Origin: Amanita rubescens
Taxonomy: Eukaryota > Basidiomycota > Agaricomycetes > Agaricales > Amanitaceae
Assembly: GCA_015039365.1 (NCBI GenBank)
Contig: WION01000015.1
Coordinates: forward strand, 604,201 to 668,200
Length of the DNA stretch: 64,000 nucleotides
Direction: 5' to 3'
Below the pieces are notes generated by a model. It was not told the origin of the DNA. It ran no database searches and was given only the letters and a program-made list of their open reading frames with translations. Positions 9,023 to 20,291 of this stretch are shown in pieces. Position 1 is the stretch's first letter. Each line of letters begins with the position of its first letter. Both the position numbers and the translations under genes were made by a program.

Positions 9023-11638
9023 GGTGTACAAAGCAGTTTCCTAAGGAGTTTCATGAAACAACTCATTTTGGTGATGATGGCTATCCAAAGTATGCCAGAC
9101 CTAACAATGGGCGCTTTTTTGAAAAGAATGGCCACAGATATGACAACAAGGATGTTGTTCCATACAATCCTTATTTGTCTGCAAAATACTGTCATATCAA
9201 TGTGGAAGTTTGTACATCTGTTCATGCAGTCAAATATATTCACAAGTACATCTATAAAGGTCATGACAGGACTACATTAGAGATTGTTGGAGATCAACAG
9301 AACAGAAATGAGATCAAAGAATATCTGGATTCAAGATATATTTCTGCTTCAGAATCCTGTTGGCGCATTTTTGAATTCAACATGCATAGAGAGGCACCTT
9401 CTGTCACACACTTGCCTGTTCATTTAAAAAATGAGCAATTGGTTTATTTCAATGAGGATGACAACCTGGATGATGTTGTACAGAGGGGACATGCAAAGCA
9501 TACTGCTCTTACTGCTTGGTTTAAAAAAAATGGAGAGGACCCTGCTGCAAGAGATGTGCTGTACCAGGACTTTCCCAAACATTATTGGTATGTCAAAAGG
9601 AGTCATGAATGGAGAGCCAGGAGTGGCAGAAATCCCCCAGCTATTGGCAGAATGCACTTTGCCTCTCCATCTCAGGGAGAAAGATTTTACCTCAGACTGC
9701 CTCCGACTGCTGTTGCTGGAGCACAGTCCTTTGAAGACTTGAGGAGATTTAATGGTGTACTTCATCCTACTTACAAAGATGCTTGCTATGCCAGGGGACT
9801 GCTTGAGGATGACAGAGAATGGGATCAGTGTCTTAGAGAAGCTTCACAAATGCAGACTGGCTCAGCTTTGAGATCTCTTTTTGCTGTTATTCTTCTCAGC
9901 TGTTTTCCTGTGTCTCCTGAAATTCTCTGGGACAGGTACAGGCAGCATATTTGTGATGACTTGAGAAGAAGGCTTCAGAGGCTTCCCCAGTATCAGGATC
10001 ATGAGTTTGATGATGAAAAGATCTATGACTATGGCTTGCACCTCCTGAATAAAATTCTTATGAGGTCTGGAAAGACTCTGGGTGATTTTTCACATATGCC
10101 ATTTCCTCAAGGTCCTGTTGATGGTCACAACTGGGAAGATATACTTGATAATTTTCTGTTGGCTCAGCAATTGGATTATGATCCTATACAGCAAGCAGAA
10201 ACAGTCACTCGCAATATGGGCATGTTCAATGAGGAGCAAACAAGGGTTTTTAATTCTGTTATGGATTCTGTCAACAACAACAGAGGCAAAAGTCTCTTTA
10301 TTCACAGTGCTGGAGGATGTGGCAAAACTTTTGTGTGCAACACTATTGCTGCTGCTGTCAGATCTCAGAATCAAGTGGCTCTCTGTGTGGCTTCTTCTGG
10401 CATTGCTTCTCTCTTGCTGGAAGGTGGAAGAACAGCTCATTCCACTTTCAAAATTCCAATTCCCATTACAGAGACATCCATAGCTAAAATAAAAAAGAAC
10501 ACAAAAATGCATCAGGTGCTGGAGAATACAAAGATCATTATTTGGGATGAAGTGCCTATGCAACACAAGCATGCTGTTTCCTCTGTTGACCGACTTCTCA
10601 GAGATCTTCTCAACAAAGATGACCAGCCTTTTGCTGGAATCACTGTTCTATTTGGAGGTGACTTTCGTCAGACTTTGCCTGTTGTGCCCAGAGCATTGTG
10701 TCAGGAGATTGTTGGTGCTTCTATTGCCAGAAGTAATCTTTGGAGATATATGGAAGTGCATCACTTAACTCAAAATATGCGCTTGGATAGAAGTCCTGAA
10801 AGTGAAGCTCATGCTGCTTGGCTATTGGAAATTGGTGCAGGTACAAACTCAGATGAGGCTGGAACAGTTCAAGTGCCAGAAAACATGTGCTGCAATCCCA
10901 ATACCATGGATAAACTGATCAATGACACATATCCTAATATCCATCTGGGCAACAAGCCAAATCAGTACTTTTTAGAAAGGACTATTTTGTGCTGCAAAAA
11001 TGATGATATGGATGACATCAATAAGACTATTCTTGACAAGATGCCAGGCAGAGAAAAGGTTCTGAACAGTGCTGATTCAATTGATTTGGCAAATGAGGCA
11101 CAGGATGGATATCAGCCTTATCCCATGGAGTATTTAAATTCTCTGAATGTCAGTGGATTGCCAGGTGCCTTTGTCAAAATTGGCATTGAAAATTGGATGT
11201 CCTGTAATGCTTCTCAGAAATCTTGATCCAGCTAAAGGACTTTGCAATGGGACCAGAATGATTGTCAGCGAGATAAAAAGCAGAGTTATAAAATGTGAAA
11301 TTATCTCTGGAGATGAAAGATTTGCTGGAAAGACTGTCTTGATTCCACGGATAACACTTGAACCTTCAGCTGAGAATTTACCCATTCCTCTGAAAAGAAG
11401 GCAATTTCCTATCAGACTGGCCTTTGCTATGACAATAAACATGAAGTCTCAAGGTCAATCTGTCAAGTTTGTTGGATTAAACTTGAAGAGCAAAGTGTTT
11501 TCACATGGGCAGTTGTATGTTGCATTTTCAAGATGCACATCTGGGAATAGGATTAAAGTATGGTTACCTGAAGGAAATGAAAACAAAAGGGTACAAAATG
11601 TTGTATATCCAGAAATTTTGCAAGGTTTAAATTTGTAG
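9023..11638 (+). pseudogene. Helitron Rep (Y2) - PIF1-like helicase, one frameshift
   Basis: The most complete Helitron helicase here. It opens in the Rep domain after the HUH motif and keeps the Y2 region AVKYIHKYIYKGHD, where the two tyrosines cleave and join DNA ends. The helicase follows: HSAGGCGKTF (Walker A, near 10310), IIIWDEVPMQHKHA (Walker B), LFGGDFRQTLPVVP, LTQNMRLD, then [19 protein letters not shown] and [13 protein letters not shown]. The first ORF ends at 11226; homology continues at 11147-11638 in another frame, and comparison with 4319-6546 places an insertion near 11163 (CCAGGTGCC against TTGCC). The HUH motif is absent, deleted at the 9022 junction. Lacking HUH and frameshifted, it cannot be autonomous. 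Confidence 0.85.
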
Positions 11639-11851
11639 CTACAGACAAAAGTACTTTATAGAAATGAATCTGTTGATGTAACATCCTTCATAAGCATGAT
11701 TAGAATTTGTTAGCATTAGCATCTTGGGATATCATATGTTTGAGAAAGGTGATTTATTAGTGAGGAGCCCCAGCAGGGGTGACCCTCAGCTGGCCGCAGG
11801 CCAGGTGACTTATTAGTGAGGAGCCCCAACAGAGGCGAGGCTTTAGCCTCG
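11639..11851 (+). repeat. Helitron 3' end: tandem units and terminal hairpin
   Basis: After the helicase stop come about 110 AT-rich bases, then two units with AGTGAGGAGCCCC and CTGGCC-GCAGGCCAG, then the 16-nt palindrome CGAGGCTTTAGCCTCG at 11836-11851. The next base begins TCTATAAAG, the 5' end of another Helitron, with no spacer. Confidence 0.65.
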
Positions 11852-12589
11852 TCTATAAAGAAGGGAACGAACCGTGGGAAAGGCACAAGCTGACCAATGC
11901 TGACAAATTCTGACATAATCCTGACAAAGCTGACATAGTCCTGACATAATAATTACTTACGCACATTTCATGTGATCTCTGTGATCCAGTGTGATCCCTT
12001 GCTTGCCCTCCTCTTTCCCTCCCTCCACCACATAATAAAAATCTGTAAAATGTATGTAAAATGCTAGATGTGTCTCTGATTCCCTCATCTGAGATTTGGC
12101 ACAGTAATTGCATATATTTGTGCGCTTTATCTATTTTTTTTTTAGATTGATCTGATAAGTCTTTAGCCATCTATACACCATCAATACAGTGCTTAAAATT
12201 CAAACTAAAATCTCAAATATGTATGTACAGTGAATATACTTCTGATACTTATCTGATGTTTTTGACACAGTATAATTGCATTTTTGTATGCATTTTTTTA
12301 ACTTTTATAAATGATAAATGATTGATCTGATTATGGCTTTAGCCATCTATCTACCACATCATAGGTGTTCAAAATTCAAACAAAAATCTGCTAACCATGT
12401 ATGTAAGATGGCTGATCTGCCTCTGATACTTATACTCTATTTTTTTTGGCATGGCATAGTTATTGCATATAATTTGGTGTTACCACATCAGATAGTTTGT
12501 GGAGTCCAAATCTACATCCAGAATGTATGTGAAATGTCCATCAGCCTCTAATACTGTCATCCAATGTTCTTTTATCATGTTTTTGACAG
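11852..12589 (+). promoter_or_regulatory. Helitron 5' end and leader with four consecutive introns
   Basis: The element starts TCTATAAAGAAGGG, the expected Helitron TC start; the same start preceded by A is seen at 35327 (-). A CT-rich block follows, then four leader modules, each with a textbook intron: 12052-12104, 12221-12270, 12399-12459 and 12525-12589. All start GTATGT, hold CTGAT or CTAAT branch-like sites and end CAG or TAG. The intervening 115-140 base segments are diverged copies of each other (TTAGCCATCTAT, TTCAAA). No long ORF; this is an untranslated leader feeding the Rep exon. Confidence 0.65.
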
Positions 12590-13270
12590 GTCTAGGCCTT
12601 GATCTATTTATTACTATGACTGCCAACCCAAATTGGCCAGAAGTGAAAGAAGCCTTGATCAGAGAAGCAGGACCACATGGCATGCCTCAGACTGCTGCTG
12701 ATGGACCTGATATCATGACAAGAGTGTTTGAGGGAAAAAGAGATGCACTCTATAAAGAAATCAAAAATGGTATTTTTGGAAGAACTGCAGCAATGGTTTA
12801 CACCATTGAATTCCAGAAGAGAGGTCTTCCTCATATGCATCTTTTGGTCTTTCTTCATCAGGAGGATAAAATCAGAAATGCAGCTGATGTTGATTCTGTT
12901 GTCTCTGCTCAGATCCCTGATCCTGTTACCCAGCCTGTTCTCTATGAGGTTATTACCAAGAATATGGTTCATGGGCCATGTGGTGATGGCTATCCAAAGT
13001 ATGCTAGACCTGACAATGGGCGCTTTTTTGAAAAAAATGGCCACAGATATGACAATAGAGATGTTGTTCCATACAATCCTTATCTGTCTGCAAAATACAA
13101 TTGCCACATCAATGTGGAAGTCTGTGCTTCTGTTCATGCAGTCAAATATATTCACAAGTACATCTACAAAGGTCATGACAGGACTACATTAGAGATTGTT
13201 GGAGATCATCAGAACAGAAATGAGATCAAAGAATATCTGGATTCAAGATATATCTCTGCTTCAGATGCCT
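12590..13270 (+). pseudogene. Helitron Rep domain fragment with HUH and Y2 motifs
   Basis: Directly after the last leader intron and nine bases shared with the other leader (GTCTAGGCC), the sequence jumps into Rep: LFITMTANPNWPE (motif 1), KRGLPHMHLLVFL (HUH, here H-M-H), and AVKYIHKYIYKGHD (Y2). These are the nuclease residues missing from 9023-11638. The ORF starts at 12499 inside the intron, so the true entry is the 12589 acceptor. It ends at ISASDA-stop where the sequence flips to the minus strand at about 13270. The N-terminal region and the helicase are absent, so this is an internally deleted derivative. Confidence 0.8.
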
Positions 13271-14657
13271 AAATGTTTTTGAGTGAGGGGAAATGCCACA
13301 GAGCATGTCTCTAAGGACTCTAGGAGGCTCTCTCAATGGAGGTAGCTGAATTTGACCTTGCAAACAGCAGCTGCCAAATTTTGGGTTTCTGCCAGTAGAA
13401 GAAGACAGCTTTTCACAGTCCCAATGCAAGGCATTGCAATGAGCACAGATAACATTCATTGGACCCAAATTATGGATTTCATTTGGCTGAAGATCTACAT
13501 ATGGCCTTCTGGCCCTGGGAAGATCTCTGGGGTCTCTCTGAGGCAGATCAGGAACATCATCCTGATGATTTTGCATGTCTCGTCTGGCTTGATTTTCAAA
13601 TCTCCTGTTCTCACCATAAATGTTAGCTGCTTCCTGTTCCTGCTGCTCATTCAGAGGAAAAGCCCGAGCAATAGCATCATCCAGTCTTTGCCAATCATCA
13701 ACATCAAATTCATCAAAGTCAATGTCATTTAGATCAGGATCAAGCTCTCTTTCATGCTCTGCTCTCCATTGATCATGTATAAAATTTCTGACTTGAGCAT
13801 TAACTTCTGGTGGTTGAAACTCATCTACATCATTCAGGTTTTCTAATTCCAAAGCCAGTTGTCTTTGTATTTCAGCCTGTCTTTGCAGCTCAGTCAGGTC
13901 CCTCTGTCTCTGCTGTTCAGCTTCCAGATCCCTTTGTCTCTGCTCATTAAGTAACTGAGCTTGAGCAAGCCATCTTTGCCTTTCAGCTTCCAACTCCAAT
14001 TCCAGTTCTCTCTGTCTATGCTGATCAAATTCCAGTTCTCTTTGTCTCTGCTCATCAAGTAACTGAGCATGAGCAAGTTGTCTTTGCCTTTGCTCTTCTT
14101 GCAACCTGGCTTGCAACTGTTGCACCCTGTGATTATCAACCTGCTCTCTATGAGCAATGTGCCCTCTGTGGACATTATTGAGATCAACATTAGCCTGAGG
14201 CCCAGATAAAACATCTCTTGGTCTGCGTCTCCCTCTTCTAGCTGGCTGAGGAGCCACAGGAGGCAACTGTGCAGCCACATCTCCCCACCCAATTATAGGT
14301 CTAGCCTGAACCCCAGCAGCAAAAAGATCATCAATCTGGACAGCAGTTTCTCCACCAACTAAGGCTCCAAATAATCCTGGAGCAGGAATAGCATTTCCTC
14401 TGCCCAAAGGAAAAATAGCAGGCATAGGGAATTGCCTGGGAGCATTGATATGCTCAGGTATATGCACTTCTGGAATCTGAGCAGCCAGCTCCAGACCAAA
14501 GTTAGGCTGTTCAACAATGCCATGAGGCAAAACAGGCTGTCTGCGAAGCCTAGCCTGACTGCGATGATTATCTGGATCAGTCATATTTTCAATCTGATGC
14601 ATCCTAGATGTAGCACATGTATTTTGATGCTCAGCTTCAGGAGTAGTAGGCCTAGAC
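13271..14657 (-). pseudogene. Helitron RepHel N-terminal region, second copy
   Basis: Begins at the leader-intron acceptor (14658) with SRPTTPEAEHQNT, runs without interruption through the Q/E coiled coil and the DCEKLSSSTGRNPKFGSCC knot, and breaks at ISPHSKTFR, where it meets the inverted Rep fragment at 13270. First in-frame Met after the splice is MHQIENMTD near 14602. It supplies the intact TGG codon used to spot the nonsense mutation in the 6547-8722 copy. N-terminal function in Helitrons is not well defined. Confidence 0.8.
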
Positions 14658-15313
14658 CTATAAAAACATGATAAAAAGACATTAGACAACAGAGATACAC
14701 ATTTCACATACATTCTGGATGTAGATTTGAACTTTAATGAATACTTTGTGTATCTGCAATAGCTGTGCCAAAAAGAAATTAGATAAGTATAGGCATCAAA
14801 GACAGATCAACAATTTTACATGCATCTAGCAGATTCCTTATTTGAATTTGAACACTATCCAATGTGGTAGAAAGATGGCTAAAGCCCTATTGGCAGATCA
14901 ATCATTTATCATCATAAAACACAAAAATGCATACAAAAATGCAGTTATACTGTGTCAAAAACATCAGATCAGATAAGTAGATTCACCATTTTACATACAT
15001 CTTTGAGATTTGAGTTTGACTTTTAAGCACAGTATTGATGGTGTATATATAGATGGCTAACTTAGAGTTATCAGATCATCAATCTAGAAAAACAATAGAT
15101 AAAGTGCACAAATATATGCAATTACTGTCCCAAATATCATATGAGGGCATCAGAGACACATCTAGCATTTTACATACATTTTTCAGATTTTTATTATGTG
15201 GTGGAGGGAGGGAAAGAGGAGGGCAAGCAAGGGATCAAGGCTGGATCATGCAGATCACACGAAATGTGCTTAAGTAATGCTTACATGAATTATTATGTCA
15301 GGCTTATGTCAGG
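14658..15313 (-). promoter_or_regulatory. Helitron leader, second copy (interrupted by LTR element)
   Basis: Reverse-complement match to 11900-12589, including the last leader intron (14711..14658) and the other GTATGT-CAG modules. Its upstream 68 bases, ending in TCTATAAAG at 34540, now lie on the far side of the LTR element, whose target duplication ATTTG falls inside this leader. Confidence 0.7.
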
Positions 15314-15318
15314 ATTTG

Positions 15319-15614
15319 TGTAAAGTGGATAGGTTGATAGAAGGTTGATAGCTTGTATATACTCGAATGCACAGTGCACAGGACCAAATGTATTGGGTGA
15401 GCCATGCTAGTGTGTGCGTATGACGAAGTAATAGTGGGCTGATTATGTAATGTGTCAATGCGTGAATATAAAGTCACGCGTGACTTGATCTATATACAAT
15501 ATATCTATGGGAGTTGTTCCACAACTCCCCGGTCTTCAGGCTCAGAGATCCTCTGGATCTCCGTATCCATGAATATCCAAGTGGGTTCCAGGATGCTTTT
15601 GTAGCTTCCTTACA
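15319..15614 (-). repeat. 3' LTR of outer element
   Basis: 296 bp, near-identical to 34177-34472; TG...CA ends; holds ATATACAATATATC and an inverted GGAGTTGTTCCACAACTCC hairpin. Confidence 0.85.
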
Positions 15615-16539
15615 CTCTCCCCCACAAGATCATGTAGTGATCTTCAATTGAAAATGCAGATGTGAACGAAAATTGGGCTTGAGGACATTGATTCATCTCG
15701 AGAAAATTCCCCAGGGTGAATGTATAGCCCTCACATCCTCCCCCACTCGCCACAAGGCACGGGGCGAAGGTAGAACTGAAGGGAGAAGAGATTTCCGTGC
15801 AAAATTCAATTTGGGGCACCGTTTTCCGTGGAAAGACAGTAAATCATCGCAGCAATTTACTTCTTCTCTCCCCGGAGGTGTAGAGTAGTGATAGGCGTTT
15901 ATTCCTTCAGAAAGCGAACATTTCCGACGCGACGTGAGTGAGAACGAGTCTTCTGAACGTTTGACGAGGGTGCGCGTCGAGATTCGACGTTCCTTCCCAG
16001 TTTGGAAGTTTGCGACGCGTGTGTGACCGACTAGAATCCAAGGGAAGCGGCTGCGGTGCTCTTGGGAGGCAGAAGTGGAGCTCCACATGCGTAGAGGTCC
16101 ACGCAGTGATGGACTTCGCATATGGTGATTTTGAAGTCCAGAGATTGAAGTGGTGGGTCAATAAGAACGTTTGAAGCTGAACGCGTCGGTGTCGGTGTGA
16201 CTTCCGAATGAGGAAGGTTGCCTGGGCCTTCATGGTCGTAGCGTGCTGTACTTCAGCACAAGGTTGAGGGGGTGTTGGGAGCTTCCCAACGTGTACTTCT
16301 GGCAGCATCCAGCCGCCTGAGCGAGGTCCAAGCCTCGCTAGAATTGGACGTGACGAGCGCTCAGTGCGCGTCGGGATTTCGACGAGCCTTCCAGATTTGG
16401 AAGGTCAGTGGTCATGTGACATGCGACTTGCGCGTCAAGTCTGTTTATCGCTAGGGGTGTCCAGCGATAACGACGAGAAGGGGAGCTCCTATCGACTGGA
16501 GCTCATCAACGTTGCGGTGACGGCTACGATGGCCATCTG
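15615..16539 (-). other. Outer LTR element interior, 3' part
   Basis: Starts with the polypurine tract next to the LTR. Minus ORFs (15693-16121, 15907-16308) overlap in different frames and resemble nothing I know. Sequence around 16400-16530 is similar to 48784-48900, so it belongs to a repeated family. Continues at 25133 after the copia insertion. Confidence 0.45.
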
Positions 16540-16874
16540 TGTTAAACGGTAACACGCTAATAGTAAAGATGTACTCAGTTACGAGTGTTCGTACTTATAT
16601 TAGTTGCATACCTAATAGTAAAGATGTACTGTACGACATAGATTAGAAAGGTATGCGTGGAAATTGTTAGAATTATCTCACCTCAGTTACAAGTGTTCGT
16701 ACTGAGGTGAGAGAGAGGAATGAGGGTCTATATATATGTTTACGAATGTATCCGTGAAGCGTATAATGCGGCATGTAACAATGGGAATGAGCGGGTGAGT
16801 AGAATGAGGCAAATGATGCGCTTTATACCTGTAAAGCGCATCTTATGACGTACTAAGCGTTGCAATGTTCAACA
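16540..16874 (-). repeat. copia 3' LTR
   Basis: 335 bp, TG...CA, partner of 24798-25132; a CTCACCTCAGT / ACTGAGGTGAG inverted repeat lies inside. Confidence 0.9.
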
Positions 16875-16883
16875 CTCCTCCTC

Positions 16884-17019
16884 AACGCGAGAAGACTCCT
16901 CCTGTTGGTGACTCGGGCAGTTCTTGTAATCCAAGGAACGTACGGAAGCGAATAAACTTTTGGCGCTCGAGAGGTTTAGTGAGGGCGTCGGCTAAGTTGT
17001 CTCGAGTAGAGATATACTT
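16884..17019 (-). pseudogene. copia Pol C-terminal tail, severed
   Basis: Reads YISTRDNLADALTKPLERQK and on to a stop just before the polypurine tract, the usual end of copia RNase H. It is separated from the rest of pol (20294-24718) by the TIR element; removing that element and one TT duplication restores a continuous frame in register. Confidence 0.9.
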
Positions 17020-20000
17020 CATCAGGAAAACGGTCGGGTTTGCTTTGGCAGCTTCGGCTTTGTGAGTAGAGCTTTCCTGGGCTTCAGCTTTGGGTCTGCC
17101 TGCTTTTCAAGCTTTAGCTTTCAGACAAGTTGCTTTGTGTGGCTTTAGCTCTGACCTTGAGTCCTTGACACCTTTCTGAAGTAGCAGCATAGAAACATAC
17201 TACTAGTAGCACATTTTCAGGTATTAGGGGGGTAATGGAAATACATTTATTTCAAAATACTAGTCTCGGGTAATCATTACATAAAACAGAATCATGGACT
17301 ATTGGGACTGAATATCTTTTGCAGATCACGAATGGTGGCAGTGAGTTTGGATGGTTGTGTGTGACCCAATGATAGCATTGCTGGGATGAGTGAAGCTGTA
17401 CCTTGGTGTGAGTTACATTAAAAAAAATGGTGAAATTTGAAGAATTACGCACTTTGAAGTTTCCGAGATTGTGCCATAACAGGCAATTTCGATAACTACG
17501 CCCGTTACGCATGAGGAAAGAGCCAAGGTAATAAGAACGTGACTCACCCGTACAACTGAACGTGTAGCAACAAACGTATTGACCACGGGTTTGATTTGAA
17601 ATGTGGGAAGATGACGTTGAACCGAGATGGGTTGCGGGGTATGGTTGAGTTGTGAGGTGGGACATAGTTCGGAGCGCGACGGGCTGGGTGATGGAGGCGC
17701 ATTGTTGCATTGTAAGGGTCAAGTGGTAGTGAACAGGATGACGGAGGGGAGACAGGGTTGTGGTTGAGTTTCGGCGAGCGCGGTCTTGGAAAATTCGATC
17801 TGACCCATGTTTGGGATGGGGTTCGGGACGGTAAAGACCGTAGGCGATGGTGAATGTGATGGAACAAGAATAGATGAGGCTGAGGGTGAGTTGGTCGAGT
17901 AGAGCGTGGAATCAAAGTTGAGCTGGTGTCGTCAACCTGAAGGAGACTAGAGACGAGAGGGGCTAGTTGAGCTCGAGACTACCATCCTCGTTGATGATAC
18001 GAGTATCATGGTAGCGTTAGGCTAAAAGTGGCAGATGTTTTGGCAGGTGAGACTGAGTGAGCGCCTGTGAGCGCTGGTTGATATACTAGTCGGGTAGAGG
18101 GAAGAGCAAAGGCGATGATGAGCCAGACACGGCAGGAATTGGAGAGGCAGGGAGATTCTTCAGCTGCAGAGGCCATGAGAGGATCGGTTTGGCCCAGAGA
18201 GTGGTGATGATGTTTAATCGAAGTTGGGTGGGAAGTTGAGGAGTATCGGGAGCGCTAGAATGGCGTCGAACTGGACAGAAGGCAGAAGTTGAGATGCGGG
18301 ACTAGTCGGATGAGGAACGCAGCGTCTTCACGGTGTTGAACAGAGTTGGAAGCGCGAAATGGTGTTGGGACGCCACACCTACATCGTCCGATTGGTCGCA
18401 TTGGTGTCGGTGTCCAGATCGGTTGGTTGTATTTCTTGAGATGGGCACCGATTATAGTTAGTACGTGTGTGGTCAGAATACGAGAAAATATCTCACTTGA
18501 ACGCGATCGGGGGAGCGCTGGTATTGAAACCAGAAAGAACGAGATGCGAGATTAGTCGGATGCGGAATGCGGCAGTGATTCCAGGGTAGGGGGTGCACCG
18601 CAGCGTTGTAGCCAAGGTGGAGGGACCCATGATGACCTGATACTGTTGACACCGCTGCAGGAGAGATGGCGCGCGAAAGCCTGTGCGTGGTCTTGGGGCG
18701 GTTTGGCGGCTAAAGTGGTCAAGGAGGACGATGGTGAGACAGTGGGCGGATGAGAAGGGAAGCGTAGGGGTGTACCGCGAGATGGGACTGCATTGGGGGC
18801 ACGCTGGGGTTTCCAGGGAGAAAACTGTGTTTGCTGGGCTGTGTTCAAGGTGTCATTCGAGTGTTTTCCTTTACCATTGAGCGCTTGAGCCACGACTTTG
18901 AACGCGAGCTGGGTGTATTGGACCGCGGGATTGGACTTGAGAGATTTTTCGCTGAGGATGCAAATACCTCCAAATAAACCATTTCGTTATCTTCCCCTCC
19001 ATCGTTACGTTCATCTCTCTCCTCACGCTCTCCGGCTCTTTTCTCCCGTGATGACTCGCCAACAGTGAATCAGTGAAAATTCCAGCAAGGAAGACTTGAA
19101 GATGGCGTGATGTATGCTCAAGGTCTGCGATTACTCACGTACAACGTTCGCCCTACCTGCCCCACTTCCCTTCTCTCGTCCTTCTGACTGGGCGCATATA
19201 GCGACGTTTTCAATCGATCTCGTTGCGCTGCTCTCTGTAGCAACACCTACGTACACCCTGTGCATTCATAATGCGCATATAGCATCCCCCGCGCCCCAGG
19301 TGAGCTGTTCGAAAAATGTTTTTGACGTTGCTCACCCACCACTTCTCCCTTTCCCTCCACCACTCGACCAACACCCCACTGCACCCCGTTGCGCCGCACC
19401 CCATCCATCGCGCTATTGCACACCCCAGATAAGCCACGCGAAGGCCTTGCTGACCCACCACCCCTCTCTCGCCCACCCACCACTCAATCCGCATCCACCG
19501 CGCCCTGTCATACCCCAGGTGAGTCGCGTAACCCCGTATTTCGACGTTGCTGACCCACCACCCCCATCCTTTGCCCACCGCATCCACCCTAAACACCACA
19601 TCTCCTCCCGCACCCCAGGTAAGCCACACCAAAGCCGTTTTTAACGTTGCTCACCCACCAAGCCTCCCTCGCGTTCCACGACTTAAACACAGCACGCCGC
19701 ACCCACCGCACCGCCACGCGGTCATTTATATCTCAGTCATCAAACTGCCAGCCCGCGCGCCATTCTTTCTCTCGCAACATCCTCCCTATCATCATTCGCG
19801 CTCGTTTGCGCCCCATCACTACAAGCTTTCGCCTGTCATTTCTCGTCATCAAATCGCCCACTGGTACTGTTCTCTTGCAAAATTTCCATCATATCATCAC
19901 TCGCTATCGTTCGCGCCCATCCTACATGTTCTCGCATCATTGCAACTCACTTCATACCATCCATTACTATCTCGCCTGTCATTTCCCATTGTTGCAACTT

Positions 20001-20291
20001 GTCTTTCAGTATGATCTGCATGTAATTATTGTTGTATTCGGATAGATAAAAATAGAATTTTTTTACGTGCAATAAGTGGGATCTAATTGAACCATAACCA
20101 GCTTTCCAGTGTGCTTTCAAAGCTACCTGCTGGCTTTCAAAGCTAAATTGTAGCTCTGAGAGCAAATGTTCCTTCCTTAAACAGGTGGAAACAGCTTTAG
20201 CAAAGCTCGGGTGCTTTTGTTGCTCTGAGAGCTCTGGTAGCTTTGCAAAGCTCTCAAAGCACCCAAAGCAAACCCGACCGTTTTCCTGATG
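17020..20291. mobile_element. Non-autonomous TIR DNA transposon (CATCAGG family)
   Basis: 3272 bp bounded by 29-bp perfect terminal inverted repeats that begin CATCAGGAAAACGGTCGGG (17020-17048 and 20263-20291). The target duplication is 2 bp, TT (17018-17019 and 20292-20293), confirmed because one copy restores the copia reading frame. Subterminal zones are crowded with AGCTTTGCAAAGCT and GCTCTCAGAGC motifs at both ends. The interior has no transposase-like ORF: the longest frames (17252-17722 minus, 19114-19644 plus) are low-complexity and unrecognised. The element at 43749-45391 has ends starting CATCAGG too. I cannot place it in a superfamily. Confidence 0.85.

Noticed and set aside
17252..20045. 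ORFs inside the TIR element as a transposase
   Set aside because: Overlapping P/H/T-rich frames without DDE-type motifs or zinc fingers.
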